Positions 22,353 through 35,834 of a stretch of DNA of 64,000 bases are shown here, piece after piece. The stretch is taken from contig JAJKFJ010022333.1 of NCBI GenBank assembly GCA_027382625.1, positions 1 through 64,000 on the forward strand, written 5' to 3'. Under the pieces are notes generated by a model that did not search any database, was not told the origin of the DNA, and was given only the letters and a program-made list of their open reading frames with translations. The first letter of the stretch is position 1. Every line of letters starts with the position of its first letter. The DNA comes from Tetmemena sp. SeJ-2015. Taxonomy: Eukaryota; Ciliophora; Spirotrichea; Sporadotrichida; Oxytrichidae. Position numbers and translations under genes: made by a program.

Positions 22353-25302
22353 TCAAATTTTATTGAATATTGCAGTATTAGGTTGTCCTCCCTTGCTCTT
22401 CTGCAGTTTCTTCATTTCCTTGTCATACATTTCCTTCAACCCCAGTTTCTCGAGTGTCTTCTTACCCTCTGTGTCCATATCTATGAAGTTTAGTTTCTCC
22501 AGGTCAGACCGAATTTTATCACTGGCTTGGCAAAGATTCCTAATAATCAGAAGTGACCACTCTCTCAAAGTTGGGTTATCTTCGTCGTTCTTAGTGTATT
22601 GCAAAATGAGGCCGAGGTATTCCTTGTTCTTTCTAATATAAAATTAAAACATAAATGAGTGTTATAAAGTTTCTAAAGATAGGCTCAGCGATTTGAGTCT
22701 GAAATGTAAGATTAGCAATTAGCTTTGTTAATAAAAATATGAATAGCTCTTTATCTTTTTTTCTTTGCAAGTTTGCTGATGAATCCACCGAAGGGATGCT
22801 TCATGCGAGCTTTGGCTGTGAATGTAGCGAATTTCTCTTCTGGTTCATAAATCTTGTGCTCTATCAGTATGTCTGTCGTTTCTTTGAGATACTTCATGAG
22901 CAACATCGCACTCTCAAGCACTCCTACTTCACTTAGTAATCTTCTAAACTCCTCTGCTCTATCTCCGAAAGCGCACACGTTAGCAAATATCTCCACAAGA
23001 GCCAGTAAGGAATCCATCAATTGCATGTGGTAGGCTCTAAGTTTATCGCAGATGTCTACTTGTCTCACGTTCTTCTCATCCTGAAGTTACTGCTTCTGAG
23101 AAATTCCAGTCTAAGGGAACAGATAGTTTCTTCTGATCTCCAATTGAGCATTTATCAATTTCTTTATCAAAGATAAGTATGTTGATTTATTAATTACTTG
23201 TCGTAAACAAAGCGAACAAAGTCATCTATAAGATAGCCATTTCTGTAGAAGCCGATATACTTCTTGAACAGATCAGCCATAAAGAGCACAGCCTCTTTTT
23301 TGAGGAACTTATACAGGTCTTCGAACTTTTCATTATCAGAGTCCACCATCTCCTGCAGGATGTCTGAGTAGAAGAGAAGGATGCGGGTTTGAAGTTTACC
23401 AGAGCAGAAAATCATCTCTGGGAAATTCTAATCACCCTAATCGTCATAGAGACCGCCTCCATCATATTCAGAGCAGTCATAAGTGAAGAAGCGAACATTC
23501 TTGGAGCAAGAGTTAGGGACCTCCACTGGCTCCTTCATAGAGTTGTCAAACTCTTTCTTAGAGAGGAAGTTGTTGAATATCTTGGGGAAAAGGGTCTTCT
23601 CTTAGTGATATCTAGGGTCTCTCATAGAACTTGCTTCTATAACGAGTCAGAACAAATATTTGGAGCAGGTTAACTCCATGAGTCCTTCTATTGTCGCTCT
23701 TTCTTTGAGCAATTTGTACTTAAAGTCTTCCAGTATATTAGTTTGTGGAATCAGAGGCTTAGGAGATATGGAAACCAGGATTTGATCCAGTGAAGTTGGT
23801 ATGTGTTTACTAATTTGGCAAGTCCCTATTTAAAGCCTGTCGCATCCTATTACTGGTGGTTGTGTGGACCAGTTGCTGCTCCTTAGTTTGCATTAGCTGG
23901 TGTTGAAATATCCTGGTTAATGTTCTAAGGAGTCGCAGTATTGATACTCACCTTTTGCTCCTCAACCTGGCTAATTGACTGTTGCTAAATTGTGGACTCT
24001 GGATCCTTGAGCTTGAACTCAGACTAGCTAGGCTCACTAGCTGAGTTAATCTCTTCACTAAAATTAATTAAGAAGAATCTTCGTCTTCATCGTCATCGTC
24101 TTCTTCATCTTCCGAATCTCCCTTAGCCAGGTCTTTAGCATTTCTATTGTGAGCTAGCATCATGAAGATAAGAGTGAACCACTCATTTATCTGAATTAGC
24201 AGCTTTTGCTAGTTGTCGTTGTAAATATCACTCTTCACGTCTGAGTAAAACAAATTTGGAATAAAGCATTTAATGCATATAAGATTGTTAAGTTTAGACA
24301 CTTTTTGTGTCATCATCCTCATCCTTGTCATTTTTGGGCTGAAGTGACCTTTGTGTGGGTGTCTTGGGAATACCTGCTTTTTCTTATATATCTACGATAC
24401 ATTTATATTTTTAAGTTCTTGTATCTCCCTCAATTCTTACTCGGCCAAGATGTCTTCCTCTTGATCATAAACTTTGTTGATAGCCTTGAAGACTGCCTTG
24501 AGTATCTTCACTCCCTGAATAAATAGTTACTCGACTTTAAATCTTTCAGACTTACACTTTTCTTGTAGATGAACTTATTCCTCAGCTTCTTTTAGTTACA
24601 TAGTGAGTTGTAAATGAAGATGAGCAGATTATTGGTAAGTCCCAAATGCGAAAGCAGGATAGTCATAAGTTCTGTTGAGTTTACTACTCGCTCGAAGATG
24701 TATTTCTAAACTTAGTTGAAGTTTTAAAATAGAATCATACTTGATTCTTCTTGTTAGCCGTCACAAAGTTTACCAACAGAGCTGTAATCAAAGTATAAAG
24801 ATAAAAACATTTATAACAACTTTAATCTCCCTGATAAACTAGTTGATCTCCTCTTGGTTTTAGTTCTTGACATCTTTCTTTGCCCTTGCCTCTTTTATCA
24901 TTAGCTCGCACACCCTCACTAGCAGAGGCATAATTCCCTGCTTTCTCAGCTCCTCCTAAACGAACAGAATTATTATAAGTTATTGTTACTTACCTAAATA
25001 AGTTTCTGCATGCGACAGAGTTTCTTAAGCACAGCAAGTGCAAAGTTCAAAACTTTGAGACGCTTGAAATGAGCGAGCATGTTATTATTGTCTATGATAT
25101 CGTGGAAGATGTAATTCATAGCCTCGAAGGTCTCTGCCATAGTTTTATTCTCCAAGAATTCTAGCACTCTGTAAGGCGCTTTGTCAAGTTACTAAAAAAA
25201 ATGTTAAACTTAATTTATTCGAGAAAGGAAAAGAGTAATTACCTCGAAGGTCTGTTTGATCTGGACATAAAATGTCAAAACAAACTCCTGCTATTTCTCC
25301 AT
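22353..25302 (-). CDS. ATXN10: Ataxin-10-like protein
   Basis: The C-terminal block reads RNKEYLGLILQYTKNDEDNP, TLREWSLLIIRNLCQASDKI. This is the ataxin-10 homologue domain (D-x-N-P-x-x-x-E-W-x-x-x-x-I-R-N-L), an armadillo-type helical repeat fold. Upstream come helical blocks typical of arm-like repeats: LRAYHMQLMDSLLALVEIFA, VLESAMLLMKYLKETTDILI, and LYKFLKKEAVLFMADLFKKY. An acidic stretch at 24060-24120 encodes a Glu/Asp run. The N-terminus (ATG 25302, MEKQQEFVLTFYVQIKQTFE) is followed by an interruption at about 25190-25240. Several other AT-rich interruptions (about 22630-22740, 23150-23200, 24060, 24235-24300, 24400, 24790-24840, 24970) are eliminated segments or introns. TGA at 22353-22355. 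About 850 residues, longer than animal ataxin-10, with Gln/acidic linkers. The family is linked to Golgi and ciliary functions; no catalytic role. Confidence 0.7.
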
Positions 25303-25542
25303 TACTAAGTGATAAATATTTCTATAGAATAATTACGCCACTCTCTATAAAATCGAGTTTTTAGAGCAACATCAGATAAAAATAGGAGTGTCTTTAAATG
25401 GGAATGATATGATTAGATACAAGCTGAGCTAAATTGTATAATATTTAAATCTGAATGGGAAAATTAAAAGACCGCCCATAGTCTCCTCATTTTTCTTTCA
25501 AACAGTAAAAACACACTCTATTAAAACTCTTTTAGATAAAGA
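25303..25542. other. Divergent intergenic region
   Basis: About 240 bp of AT-rich DNA between the start of the ataxin-10-like gene and the start of the membrane-protein gene. It should hold both 5' ends. No recognisable promoter motif. Confidence 0.4.
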
Positions 25543-27166
25543 ATGAATAGAGTCTTGAACTCTCTTGGGAAAGCTACCTTGCTATTAGCATGTTTAAGCT
25601 CTCTAAGTTTTAAAAATTCGTCTTATCCTTATTAAATACTTGCTTATTAAGTTAAGTGAAAGCAGCTGGGCAAGATAATATTGACTTAGCAGTTGGACAA
25701 GAGACGAGTTTGTATCAGCTGTCAGCTAATGAGGTCATGTACTTCCAGCTCAAGTTGCAAAGATCCGATTTCACAGGCGAAGAAGACCTTCTAGTTAAAG
25801 TGCAGTCTAATGAATTTAGCGGCGATCCAGATATCTATCTCTCCAGAGTAAGTAGAGATTTTTAAGTTAAGAGCATTAAGATAAGGAAAGATATTACAAA
25901 ATATTAAAAGATAAAAATGTCTACCTATGTTGTGATTGCTCTAACCTTTGATCTTTTAGAAAAATACTCAGCCAAACAGCAAGGCTAATAGCGAGTATGC
26001 TTGTGAGACTGTTGGAAGGGACATATGTTCGATCCACCACTCCTAACTCTCAGTTAATCAATACGTCTATGTCGGAGTGAAGTGCTTGGATGAATGCAAG
26101 TTCAAGCTCACACCATCTCTCTCAGTTCCACTCACTTTAGAAGATTCCATACTCTTATAAGCAGATTTCGGAACCAGTGGAACTCGCTTGTTCAAATTTT
26201 ACATACCTGCAGCATCCTCATCAAAGGATGAGGAGAGTAAAGTGACATCTGTTACTATAACTGCAACACCCATCCTCTCCTAGATGGATAACATCATTCT
26301 CACAGCCACTGCTGCTCAAGATTAGATTCCCTCCTCTAAATCTTTCAAGGGAGTGCCAGGCTGGAGGAAAGGTCAAGTGCTGAGAATGTCAGAGTCCACA
26401 AGTGCAAATGAGTGGTGCACAGACTGCTGGATCACTGTTCTAGTCGATGTTGTAGATGCAGGCAAATACTCTATCATGGCAAAATCAAATGTGGGTGTGC
26501 ATCAGTTGCAGGCTGACTAAAAAATTGATGATGTGGCTTTCTTTGGAGATAGGACTTGCTATAAGTACTATGTGCAGAATACTGATACGGATCTATTGAT
26601 TAAAGTCTAGCAATATTCAGGTCTGATCAGCTTCACCATCAACCCTAAGAAGCCAGCAGAGTCTTATGATTCTGCCGCTTTCAGGCATATTGGAGCTTCT
26701 AGCTCAGTTTTGAAAATTACAGCCGCTGATAGGAAAAATGTGACCTAGCCAAAGGGAGTGTACTACATATGTGCGGTACCTCACATGACCTCAACTTTCT
26801 CTATGATAGTTAGCGAAGCCTTCTAAGAATCAGCTATACACATACCTAGAAGATGGCTATGATGAGATGGGTGAAGTGCAAGGAACTGACTTGAATCTCT
26901 ATGTCTACAAATATCAATTATGATAATTGAAGATAAATGTTTACAAAGTCCCTCCCCTTGAATATAAGGGCGAAGATATTGAACTTAAATTCAAGCTTAC
27001 ACTTGTGAGCGGTGAGAGCCCTTACTTAGGAGCCGCTTTTTGTCTAGATAAAAAGGATCACAAGAAATGTGTGACAGGTATAAAATCTAGCGATGTAACC
27101 ACAAAGGACAGTGTCTTTAGCAAGTCATCTCAAGTAGGAAAAGATCTCTACATCACTATCAACCAT
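25543..27166 (+). CDS. Large secreted/membrane protein, 5' segment (split locus)
   Basis: ATG 25543 begins MNRVLNSLGKATLLLACLSS, a signal peptide with a hydrophobic core. An intron at 25848-25959 (GTAAGT...TTTTAG) joins DPDIYLSR to KNTQPNSKANSE. The mature part is extracellular in character: Cys pairs (DICSIHHS, GVKCLDECKFKL, CTDCWITV, RTCYKYYV) and a GDPDIYLSR motif resembling the D-x-D-[LI]-Y-[VL] core of pre-peptidase C-terminal (PPC) domains. The frame breaks near 26825-26930 and resumes at KINVYKVPPLEYKG. The segment ends exactly at a 10 bp pointer (27157-27166, ...LYITINH). The protein continues at 35825; the two segments join in frame. Several TAA/TAG Gln codons. Confidence 0.8.
27157..27166 (+). 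other. Pointer TATCAACCAT, upstream copy
   Basis: Ends the 5' segment of the membrane-protein gene. Repeated at 35825-35834. Bases beyond the repeat differ on both sides. Confidence 0.85.
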
Positions 27167-27221
27167 TAATATTAAGCAAGACTTATAACCTTTAGTTTAA
27201 ATTATTTAAGAGTAAATGAAA

Positions 27222-30200
27222 TCAATATTTTGTAATTAAGTCTATAAGTTTCTTGGCCTTCTTATTTGATTTAGTTGAAACCATGTCTTGATGATTCTCT
27301 ATCTTTGATATGGCTTACTTAACACTCATTTCCTAAGCTTACTGTTGGAGCTTTAGATATTCTATTTTGAGATTCTCACTTTCTTAATCTTTGATTGCGA
27401 AGTTATTGTTAAAGAATTTGGACTATTCATTCCTTAACAATCCATTTTTAAATTATTTTAAAATAGAAAGAATTTAAGAAATTATTTTTCTTAATCTTGA
27501 GAATTAATTAAGCAGCAAAAAAATTTTGCAATAATAAATAGTTTCTTAAAAAACAAGTTGTAAATAAAAAACATGTTTTAGATTTATAATAAAAGAGAAA
27601 TAGTAATATCGCTTTTATCTAATAAAAAAGCCAAAAGGAGTCTTTAATAATTCGCTAAGTTATAAAATTCTATATTATTATTTAAAATCCTTGCAGCTTG
27701 GTAATCGTGGCTGTCTACACCCTTCGCTAGCTGCTATCAGTATTCATGACTTCTCCTTGCTTTAAGTTTCTATGGCCATCAGGATCTTACTCCTACCTGT
27801 TTTCTACTTAAGTAGTCTGAGGTCTCTGGATTCCTTATGAAAACTCTAGGTATTCACCTAATGCTTTTGATATCTCCCTCAGATCCACTCTATCCTTATT
27901 CTATGCTGATTAACAAAATCATTCACAAAATAAAAACACCTATTTCATTGATTTCACTTTGGTTTCCAGATTAACTTTAAAGCCTTCAGTGGCTTCCTTA
28001 ACTTTCAAACCTTCCTTTTTCATTTCATTCTCAGCCTGATTAGAAGAGAGATACTTTATCTAAACCTTTGAGTTCTTGTTGAAGCGAAGGTTGGTGTTCG
28101 CACTTTAGATTTAGCCCTGCTCATTTAGGAAATAGTCTTGATGCGCTCATCTTTGTTCATGGGGCTCGTGGCCACTCCTTGGTACATAAAGTCTACCAGA
28201 GACCACTGCTGCTGCTTCTTCTCTTTATTCTGGCGGAGGTTTAAAAATGTGACTGCTTATTGGGTACTTGCTTGGGAATAGAGTTTCAGGTTAGTGTTGT
28301 TTGAACTTGCTGAGAAGAGTCTGTTTGATTGGGTCGAAGTGAGTCCATTCTAAGAAGAGAGAAGGGAAGGGCTTTTACCCAGTGAGAGCAGGTCCACATC
28401 TTTCTCGTAAGGATAAGTAAATAAATAAATCATCTTTCATAAGGAACTAGTAGTTGTTGTCTCGTCTGAAAATATTAAAAGTAAGAATCTCTAAGTATTG
28501 CTAGGACTATTGTTAAAACTTTGAAAATAGCTTATTTTATGTTTTAACTATGCTCTATTCATCCCTAAAGTTTTCTAAGCTTGAGTCTTGCTTCTTAATG
28601 CTTTTTATGATTTCTTGAATGTTGATGCTTTCTGATCGATAACACTATCCTCAGCCACAGCGTCCTCTATTTCATCTAACTAGGGAGATGAAATTTGCTA
28701 TGCTCCATTATTTTACGATTACTGTTTTCTTTTATTTAGCTCTTCAACTAGATCAGAGACACCTTCATCTCCCATGGCTGTACTCATTTTCCTTTTAACT
28801 CCACTCTATTCAGTACTGGAAGCAATTGTTCCCACCAAAGGCCTATGTGGTGCATCTTTCTTCCCTAAAAGCTTCTTACTCCTGTTTGGATCCGCATACT
28901 TGCTCGGTGAAAAAAATCCAGCCGCTCTTTTGATCTCCAACTCTCTTGTATATAATCCAAAAACTAGATTTAAATAAAACTACATACTTCTTTAAATAAT
29001 TGTCTTCTTCTATTCTTTTTTGATGGTCTGAAGATTAGCATGGACTTTCTCTGCATACTTCTCGACCATAAAATTTTGTATCCTCTATGCTTACTGTTGT
29101 TTTCTTTGGTCCTTATCTTGTAAATGAGGTTGGAAAGTGTTATTGTTGATCTTCTTGAACTAGAAAGTAAACAATACTTATAAAATACTTTGAATCATTA
29201 ATTTCTTTTTTAAATTAATTTTCTGATGTTAAGTTTAGCAAATGAATCTTAGCTCTAGTAGGGGTAGAACTTGAACTGTACTTTAGGGTTTTGTTGAACT
29301 TTGAGCTTCGAATTCATCTTAAATGTGGAGATTCTGCAAAGAACTTTGCTGGTCCTGAAATAAGACGTTAATCGTTTCCTTCTGGTTCTGATATGCCTCA
29401 AGCATAGCAGGGTTTAATTATAGTTACAATTTATTAACAATTTATATTGGATTGGCATAAGAAGAAACTGGATTATTTTGAAAGAGAGAAGAGGAGTGAT
29501 AGTTCCTCATGACTAAGTTTTCATTCATAGATACTATCTTCTGATGCTTTCCTATTTTAGGATAGGCAACTTGCTACTGACTGTTTAATTAAAGCTGATG
29601 CAAAAAATACAATTATAATAAAAAAATAATAGTCAATGCTGTCTCCCATTTGCCAATATCTAAGCGTTGAGGTTGTTATCTTAATAGATAATAAAATAAT
29701 ATTTAATCAATATAAATTATACTTTATTTTTTAAAAAAATCTTTTTCCTTTAATTAAAATTAATCATTCTCAAATTAGACTTTAATATTGGTAATTAAAT
29801 AAATAAACAAATTATAATGTATGTAATTTAATTTAAATATTTCTAATCTAGAGACAAAGTCTGGAAGGGAATTTACTGATAAATTAGATTCTAGTTTTAG
29901 TATTGGAGACTTAAAACATAAGTAAAGGATATATTTGACTGGAGGAGGATGAGTTTTTAAATGAGTCAGCTAGCATAGCAATTTAAGGATCTATAATCTT
30001 GTTACTCGCCAGACTGCCTCTCTATTAAGAGGTATCGTCGCTGTTGCGTTTGAGTCTTATAGAGACAGCCTTTGAGTTAGACCTCTGAGGTATCTGTCTA
30101 TTCTGTGATTCCATATTACTAGTAGAAGCAGGATTTTAAACTTAATGATTCATAAAAAAATAAATAAGATTGATGTGCATTTAATAAGGAACAGAAACCT

Positions 30201-33200
30201 GAGCTGAAGCATACTTAGGTTGCATATTTGGAGATTAAATCACCGAATATAAGTTTGGATTTAGAGACTAGTTGGAGGGATATTGCTAATGCATGTTGGC
30301 ATTTCTATTTAGAGAATTGAAAGCCTATTGAGAATAAGGTGGACCTACTTAGCCATGAATGTGTTGTGGGATCGACCTCACTATCTAATGTAAATGAGCG
30401 AACTTGGAATCAGAGGAGGCGATACTTGAATTACTATGAGTCTTGCTATGATGGATAGAGATTTATCTCTCCTCTTTTGAAAAGGGCACAATGGTCTTCA
30501 GTGAAACCTGAGCTTGCTGAGACTTATGAGTTACCTCTGAGTTGGAGGGCTTCTGCGTCTCAGGACCTGGTGTCTCGGTTGAAATTACTATGTTTGTACT
30601 TCTGAAAGGAAAAATATTTTTAATGCACTTGGCTAATAGGGCTGGATAAAGGTTTGGCCATCAATTACCAAAAACTCTGACTTAAACATACTTTAGCTAT
30701 TCTCACTTTAAAAATGAGACAAATTTAACTTAATATCTCTTAACGAAGAATGTTTTGATCGATTTTGTAAATTTGGTTGAACTTTGACATTGAGGAGTTT
30801 TAGCCAGCTGAAATGAGAGACTTCACATGTATGAATAAATAATAAAAATAGTAAACATGACTGTTTTGAGATTTTTAAGGTGATTAATTTTTCACAAAGG
30901 TACTGGCCATATGCTTTTTAGGCGAATACTTTTGATTCTTAATTTAGCTTTGGCCAATCTTTTCTTTGTCTATTTTAGAAGATGAAAATTCAATGCAGTC
31001 TTAGTTTATTTCCTAGACTATCATCTTAAACCTTAAAATAAATTTAGCTTATATACTTTAGAAGGTAATAGCCAATTATATAATCTTTTCATCTTGACTA
31101 ATTAATAAATTTCTAATTATAAGTAAGATTTACTAGCTGAGTTGCTGTTGTTAATATCAAAAGCCTACAGTGAACCTTGATAAGCTCCCTCCATTATAAC
31201 TTATTCTTCCCTGTCTCGAAACTAAGACAAACTTGGCTTTTGAAAATCTTCAGTTTAGAAATTCATGTAATCCTAAACTATTTTCACAACTTAATTAATT
31301 TTTAATTTCCTTAAGTCTCTCAGCCACTGAATCTATTTCATGCGTCAAAGTTCTAGAATCCTTCCTAGGTTCTTTAAGTGTAGTTTACCTTTCTGCTTTA
31401 TGAAATTTAAACAATTAAAAATATTTTTTAGCATGCTTTTGCAGCAAGTGCCTCCTATAACTACGTAACACCCACTCCTCTGACTTTCATCTCTAAGTCC
31501 TCAGCTAGTGATTCCTTTCTCTATTCGCTTTGAGTAGCATGAGCACTCTAATAATTTCAAAAGCAACACAATAGAGTAAGTAAATTTTGGTGTCTGTGGT
31601 TGCCATCTGGCCCAAGTTCCCCTTTATTTCAGTTTCGATCTCCGACTGTTGGGATTTTCTTGCCAAAGAGAGTGCTGATTCTCTAGTCTTCACCCTTTCT
31701 CATTGGATTAGGGTCGATTGCTTCTCCTTTCTTTAAAGTTTTGGTGTGCTTGTAGTTTCCAAGTCGGAGCTATGTTTGAGAAGAATGGAATAGCTTATTG
31801 AAATGAGTGGGTTAATTGGCTTGGTTCAAGGAATGTCCTGCTGTTATTAGCTGCCCAGTTTCATTTAGTGGAGTGACGCTGTTAGAGTGAACTTGATTAG
31901 GAAAGGGAATTGGTGACGCGTGAGAGAGCATCAGTGTGTTATAAACAAATAAGTGAAAGCATAAATATAGGTTATTGTCTAACTCTGAGAGTTATTCGCC
32001 TTGAATTTTCTAATCTGAAATCTGCGTTTTCGCTTCCTCTTTTGGTGAAAAGATGCTTTTTATTTCCATAGCTTTTAATTTATTCTATCTTTCAATTTAT
32101 TTTATAATCTCTCTATTTAAACAACTTATTCAGATAAAATAATTCAATCCACCAACTTAGTTAGTTGAATTATAAAATATCTTTTTAGGAAATTAAAGTT
32201 TAGATTATTCTATCTCTGATTCATTGAAACAGAAAGTCTAGTTAGGAATTTATTTTGGAGGGTTTCCCTAAAAACTTATTAAACTCGTCCATCCTGCTGA
32301 ATGGCAAAAGACTTTTAATGAACAAAGCATTCTGGTATTTTTCAGTGTTCCTTCCATATCGACCCTACTCCACATTCTTCAAAAACTATAAGCAAAGTAA
32401 ATTAATGACAAGAGGGAGAAGAGCTTACATTGAAAACTTGCTCGTGGCCTTTGCTCTCAGCTGATTCGATTGCCCTCCTGCCAAAAGAATCCCTTGGAGT
32501 ATAGTCTGCACCATAGTCAATAAGGATCATAACCATCTTCTCATAGCCCCTTTGAGAAGCCCAAATTAAAGGAGTGCGCTACAGATCGTCTTAGTCATTC
32601 ACATACTTTCTGCTCTGCTTCAAAAGCTTTAAGGCTTAAAAATAAATGAGAAAGATCGTGGCTTTGATTATATCATTCATCTTCACGATTTCAAAGAATT
32701 CTTTTGACTCCTTATAAAAGTGGTGGTCTTTCTGCAGCTCCTCTTGAATGTTCTGATTGTTCTGATTAAAATAAGATCAGAAGAAAATAGAGACTATAGA
32801 TTAGTAGATACTTGCAAATCCTATAAGGTCTGTTCCACAAACTAAGAAAGAATGTCCTTCTTCGTTGGCGATTTCTTGCTCTAACTACCCTGAGTCACAT
32901 ACTAGTCATTGAAGCTCTCACAAAGCTTTTTGTGTCTTCAGTCCCTGCGATGACATCCACTTTTGACTTAGAGCGAGTCAAATCATTCAACTAAGGACTT
33001 TTAATTTACTGCTTTGAAGGAGAGAGTAGGATTTCTCTCATTTTCTAAGACTGCTGCTTTTGGAGCTGACCTAAACTTAAGATCATCAAGAATGACATTA
33101 AGTATATTTTATTAGAAATAGTTTAAGGGAGATAAATTTCTACCCATTTGAGACTTCTGATGAGTAAGACTTATAAAAATAAAAATTCAAATTCATGCTC

Positions 33201-35650
33201 TCTAGACCCTTTGATATCATTTGAGGAGAGAGTAGAATATTTTAAGTCATGGAGCTTTCTCCTTTTTGTATTTAAGTTGCTTTCTAGTCCTATTAACTTT
33301 TGAGATTAGTAGTTTTGGCCCACAGCTGTTTGAGAAACAACTCTAGTGCATGCTTCTTCAGTTTCTAGGGTTGACTAATAAGTTCCTTCATAATTTTTAA
33401 GTTCTCATCTAGTTACTTTTCCAACATATTCTTGTCATGCTTAATTTAATCCTCAGTGTAGCTTGCTACCATATCTTTAAAAATGTAAGATATTTTAAGA
33501 TGATAGAACTTTCATGAAGGCTTTAATAATCTCTATCACTTTCAGACTTGTTTCCTATGAGCTGTTCTGCTGTGACTGCAGATGCTCCAAATACTCAAAA
33601 TATATTAGATTAAGTATTTCCTCTTGATAAAAACTCATTGATCTTGTGGTATCCTTCCATCTAATATTTTTATCTTTGAGATTGCTTCTCTGAAGAAAAA
33701 TCCAATTTGGGATCTCTTGATAATCCCCTTTCCTTTTAACTATCAGTTTGCCTTTCTATGCTATTGAAGCGGGATTGGGAGCTCCCCTATACTTAATCCC
33801 GCATCGACTAGAGTGAACAATAAACTCAATGTTTTAAATAAAAAGTTAGTTCATCCTTGAATTCATATTGATAACATGTTTAAGACTCATCTTTATCTCG
33901 CTAAGATTCTGCTCTGGAGATTTCTATGAGCCTATTTCTGAAACATTATGTCTCAGAGAATTGATACCCTTAATTTTAGAGTCTTCCTTTGTTGATAAAG
34001 ATTACATTAAAATTAAATCATTAAAAGATTTGAGGAAAGCTGATTGTCTTACCTTCTAGTTATTGTGCTAGTTTTGTCCTTTGGGAGAGTTTACAATCGA
34101 AGTTCTTGAAGGCTTGCCTGTATATTCCTTAACAGCTTGAGCTATCATATCCCTCTTCAGTCTTAAAAGGTTTGAGCTGTCGATTTACTAAGAGATTAAA
34201 ACGAGATCCTTGACTGTGGGCGCCTGAGTCTTATCCACCTCCTATCTTGAGAGTTGTTGCTCTATCTGCATCATAGAATTATCAAGGGAGTTTAAATAGC
34301 ACATTCTATGATATTTGTTTTGATCTCTAGATTTATTCTGAATGATTGATCCATTGAATTTTGCGATATCTTCTGCCACTGGTTGTAACCTCATGAAGCC
34401 TTTTTCTTCATTTTACACAAGTATCTTATCCTGCTATCCTTGCACGTTATCTCCTTAGACTTTTTGGCTTACACTTCCCTTGGCTAAGTTTTGATGGCTC
34501 AGACTCCTCTACATATTTTACTATGTCAAAGAAGATAAGTAATTTTAATGCAACATAAATATAATATAGAAAAAATATATGAAAAAATTTGACTATTTTT
34601 AAATCAATCTTTAAATTTACTTTATTAAGAAGAGAAAAATATGTTTTTTTTTTCTCACATAAATAACTGTAAGGTGTAAGTATCCACAATGTATTAAATC
34701 AAAAAGTTATTTTGAGATAGCTGTGGAGTTTACTTTTTCAATTTATTTTTGTTGAATAAAAACTTTTGCTGGTTATCATCCTAGATTTCCGAGAAAGGAC
34801 TTTTCAAAAAGAGTTCAAGAGAGGGAGGAGGACTTTAATTTGTAGATTACTCTCTTCTAGAAAGTGATTGCTGTAAATCCTTGACTGACTAAGATACATA
34901 TAACGGCCTGCTTACTTTGTTTAATCATACTAGAAACTATTTATATATAGAGTTCTGGTTTTTGAGCGCCATATTTAGCTGCTTATACTTAGTATACTAT
35001 GGTTTCTATAATGAGGACTGAGGGACCAGAAGAGTGTGGTCAGCTCTTTGAATTTTGAGCACCCAGCCCTTGCGGGAATTAAAATCTTGTAGAAACTAGG
35101 ATGAGTTATTTACTGTCAGCTGATTAGTTGAAATCGAGGACGCTTCTCCAGTCTGTAAAGTAGTAGACTGATTCGCTAGATTATTCATCACGGTATTTTT
35201 TGTAGAGGACTCATTTAGCATCTTCGTGTTCAGAGCTGAAGTCTCTGGATTCCCTCCGATGATGAAGTTTTATAAGTCCTTATTCTTGCTGAATAGACTC
35301 TTTTTGGCCTTATGCTCTTTCTGATTAGGCGGCTAATCCCTCAGTCTTAAAAAGCCCTGATCTATTTTAAGTTCTGGGTTTGGACTCAAATCGAAGTTTA
35401 TGTTAGCCATGGATTAAGCTCTTTCATGAGCTGGGACCGGGGTTGAAGCATCCCATTATTTGAGTTTACTATTCCTGTGAGGAGAATAAGTTTAGAGATC
35501 TGCCTTCTCGTGCAAGTAAGAGGAAGAGGATATTTTCAGTACTGGCAATTACTACTACTACAGATTAAGGTTCTTTGGTAGCCTTTGAGTGTCTAGCTAA
35601 TTCTTCTGGTTCATTTAGCTTTCTGCTTTTGCTTTGATGTCGGGAAACAT
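27222..35650 (-). CDS. Large ankyrin-repeat protein, nested between two segments of another gene
   Basis: ATG 35650 (MFPDIKAKAESQMNQKNQLD) opens a Gln/Asn/Ser-rich N-terminus of several hundred residues. An ankyrin-type unit reads TPLIWASQRGYEKMVMILID, then YGADYTPRDSFGRRAIE (about 32460-32600), preceded by FYKESKEFFEIVKMND. The T-P-L-x-x-A-x-x-x-G and L-L/I-x-x-G-A-D signatures are clear for one repeat, and the preceding helix may be part of another. The C-terminus is a coiled coil (NLKIEYLKLQQQAQEM) ending KKAKKLIDLITKY with TGA at 27222-27224. Many AT-rich interruptions (for example about 27470-27680, 29400-29480, 29590-29850, 34520-34740) are eliminated segments or introns. Roughly 2,200-2,400 residues. 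Ankyrin repeats suggest protein binding; no enzyme domain seen. The gene lies entirely within the 8.66 kb gap of the plus-strand membrane-protein gene. Confidence 0.7.
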
Positions 35651-35824
35651 CATACTATTGGAAGAGGAGGCGTTGTTAATTTGGAGAGTTTCAGCTTCTC
35701 TAAGGGTTGAGTTGCTATTATTCTACTTAGAAGTTCGCATCTTTATCTTAAAGCTTAATTTAACTTTTAAATTATTTCTTGGCTTGGTGAAAAAATCAGA
35801 GAGAGGGGTGGGATTTAATTTGAA

Positions 35825-35834
35825 TATCAACCAT
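35825..35834 (+). other. Pointer TATCAACCAT, downstream copy
   Basis: Begins the 3' segment of the membrane-protein gene. Joining to the copy at 27157-27166 gives ...DLYITINHDERQCQDEYNG in one frame. Confidence 0.85.
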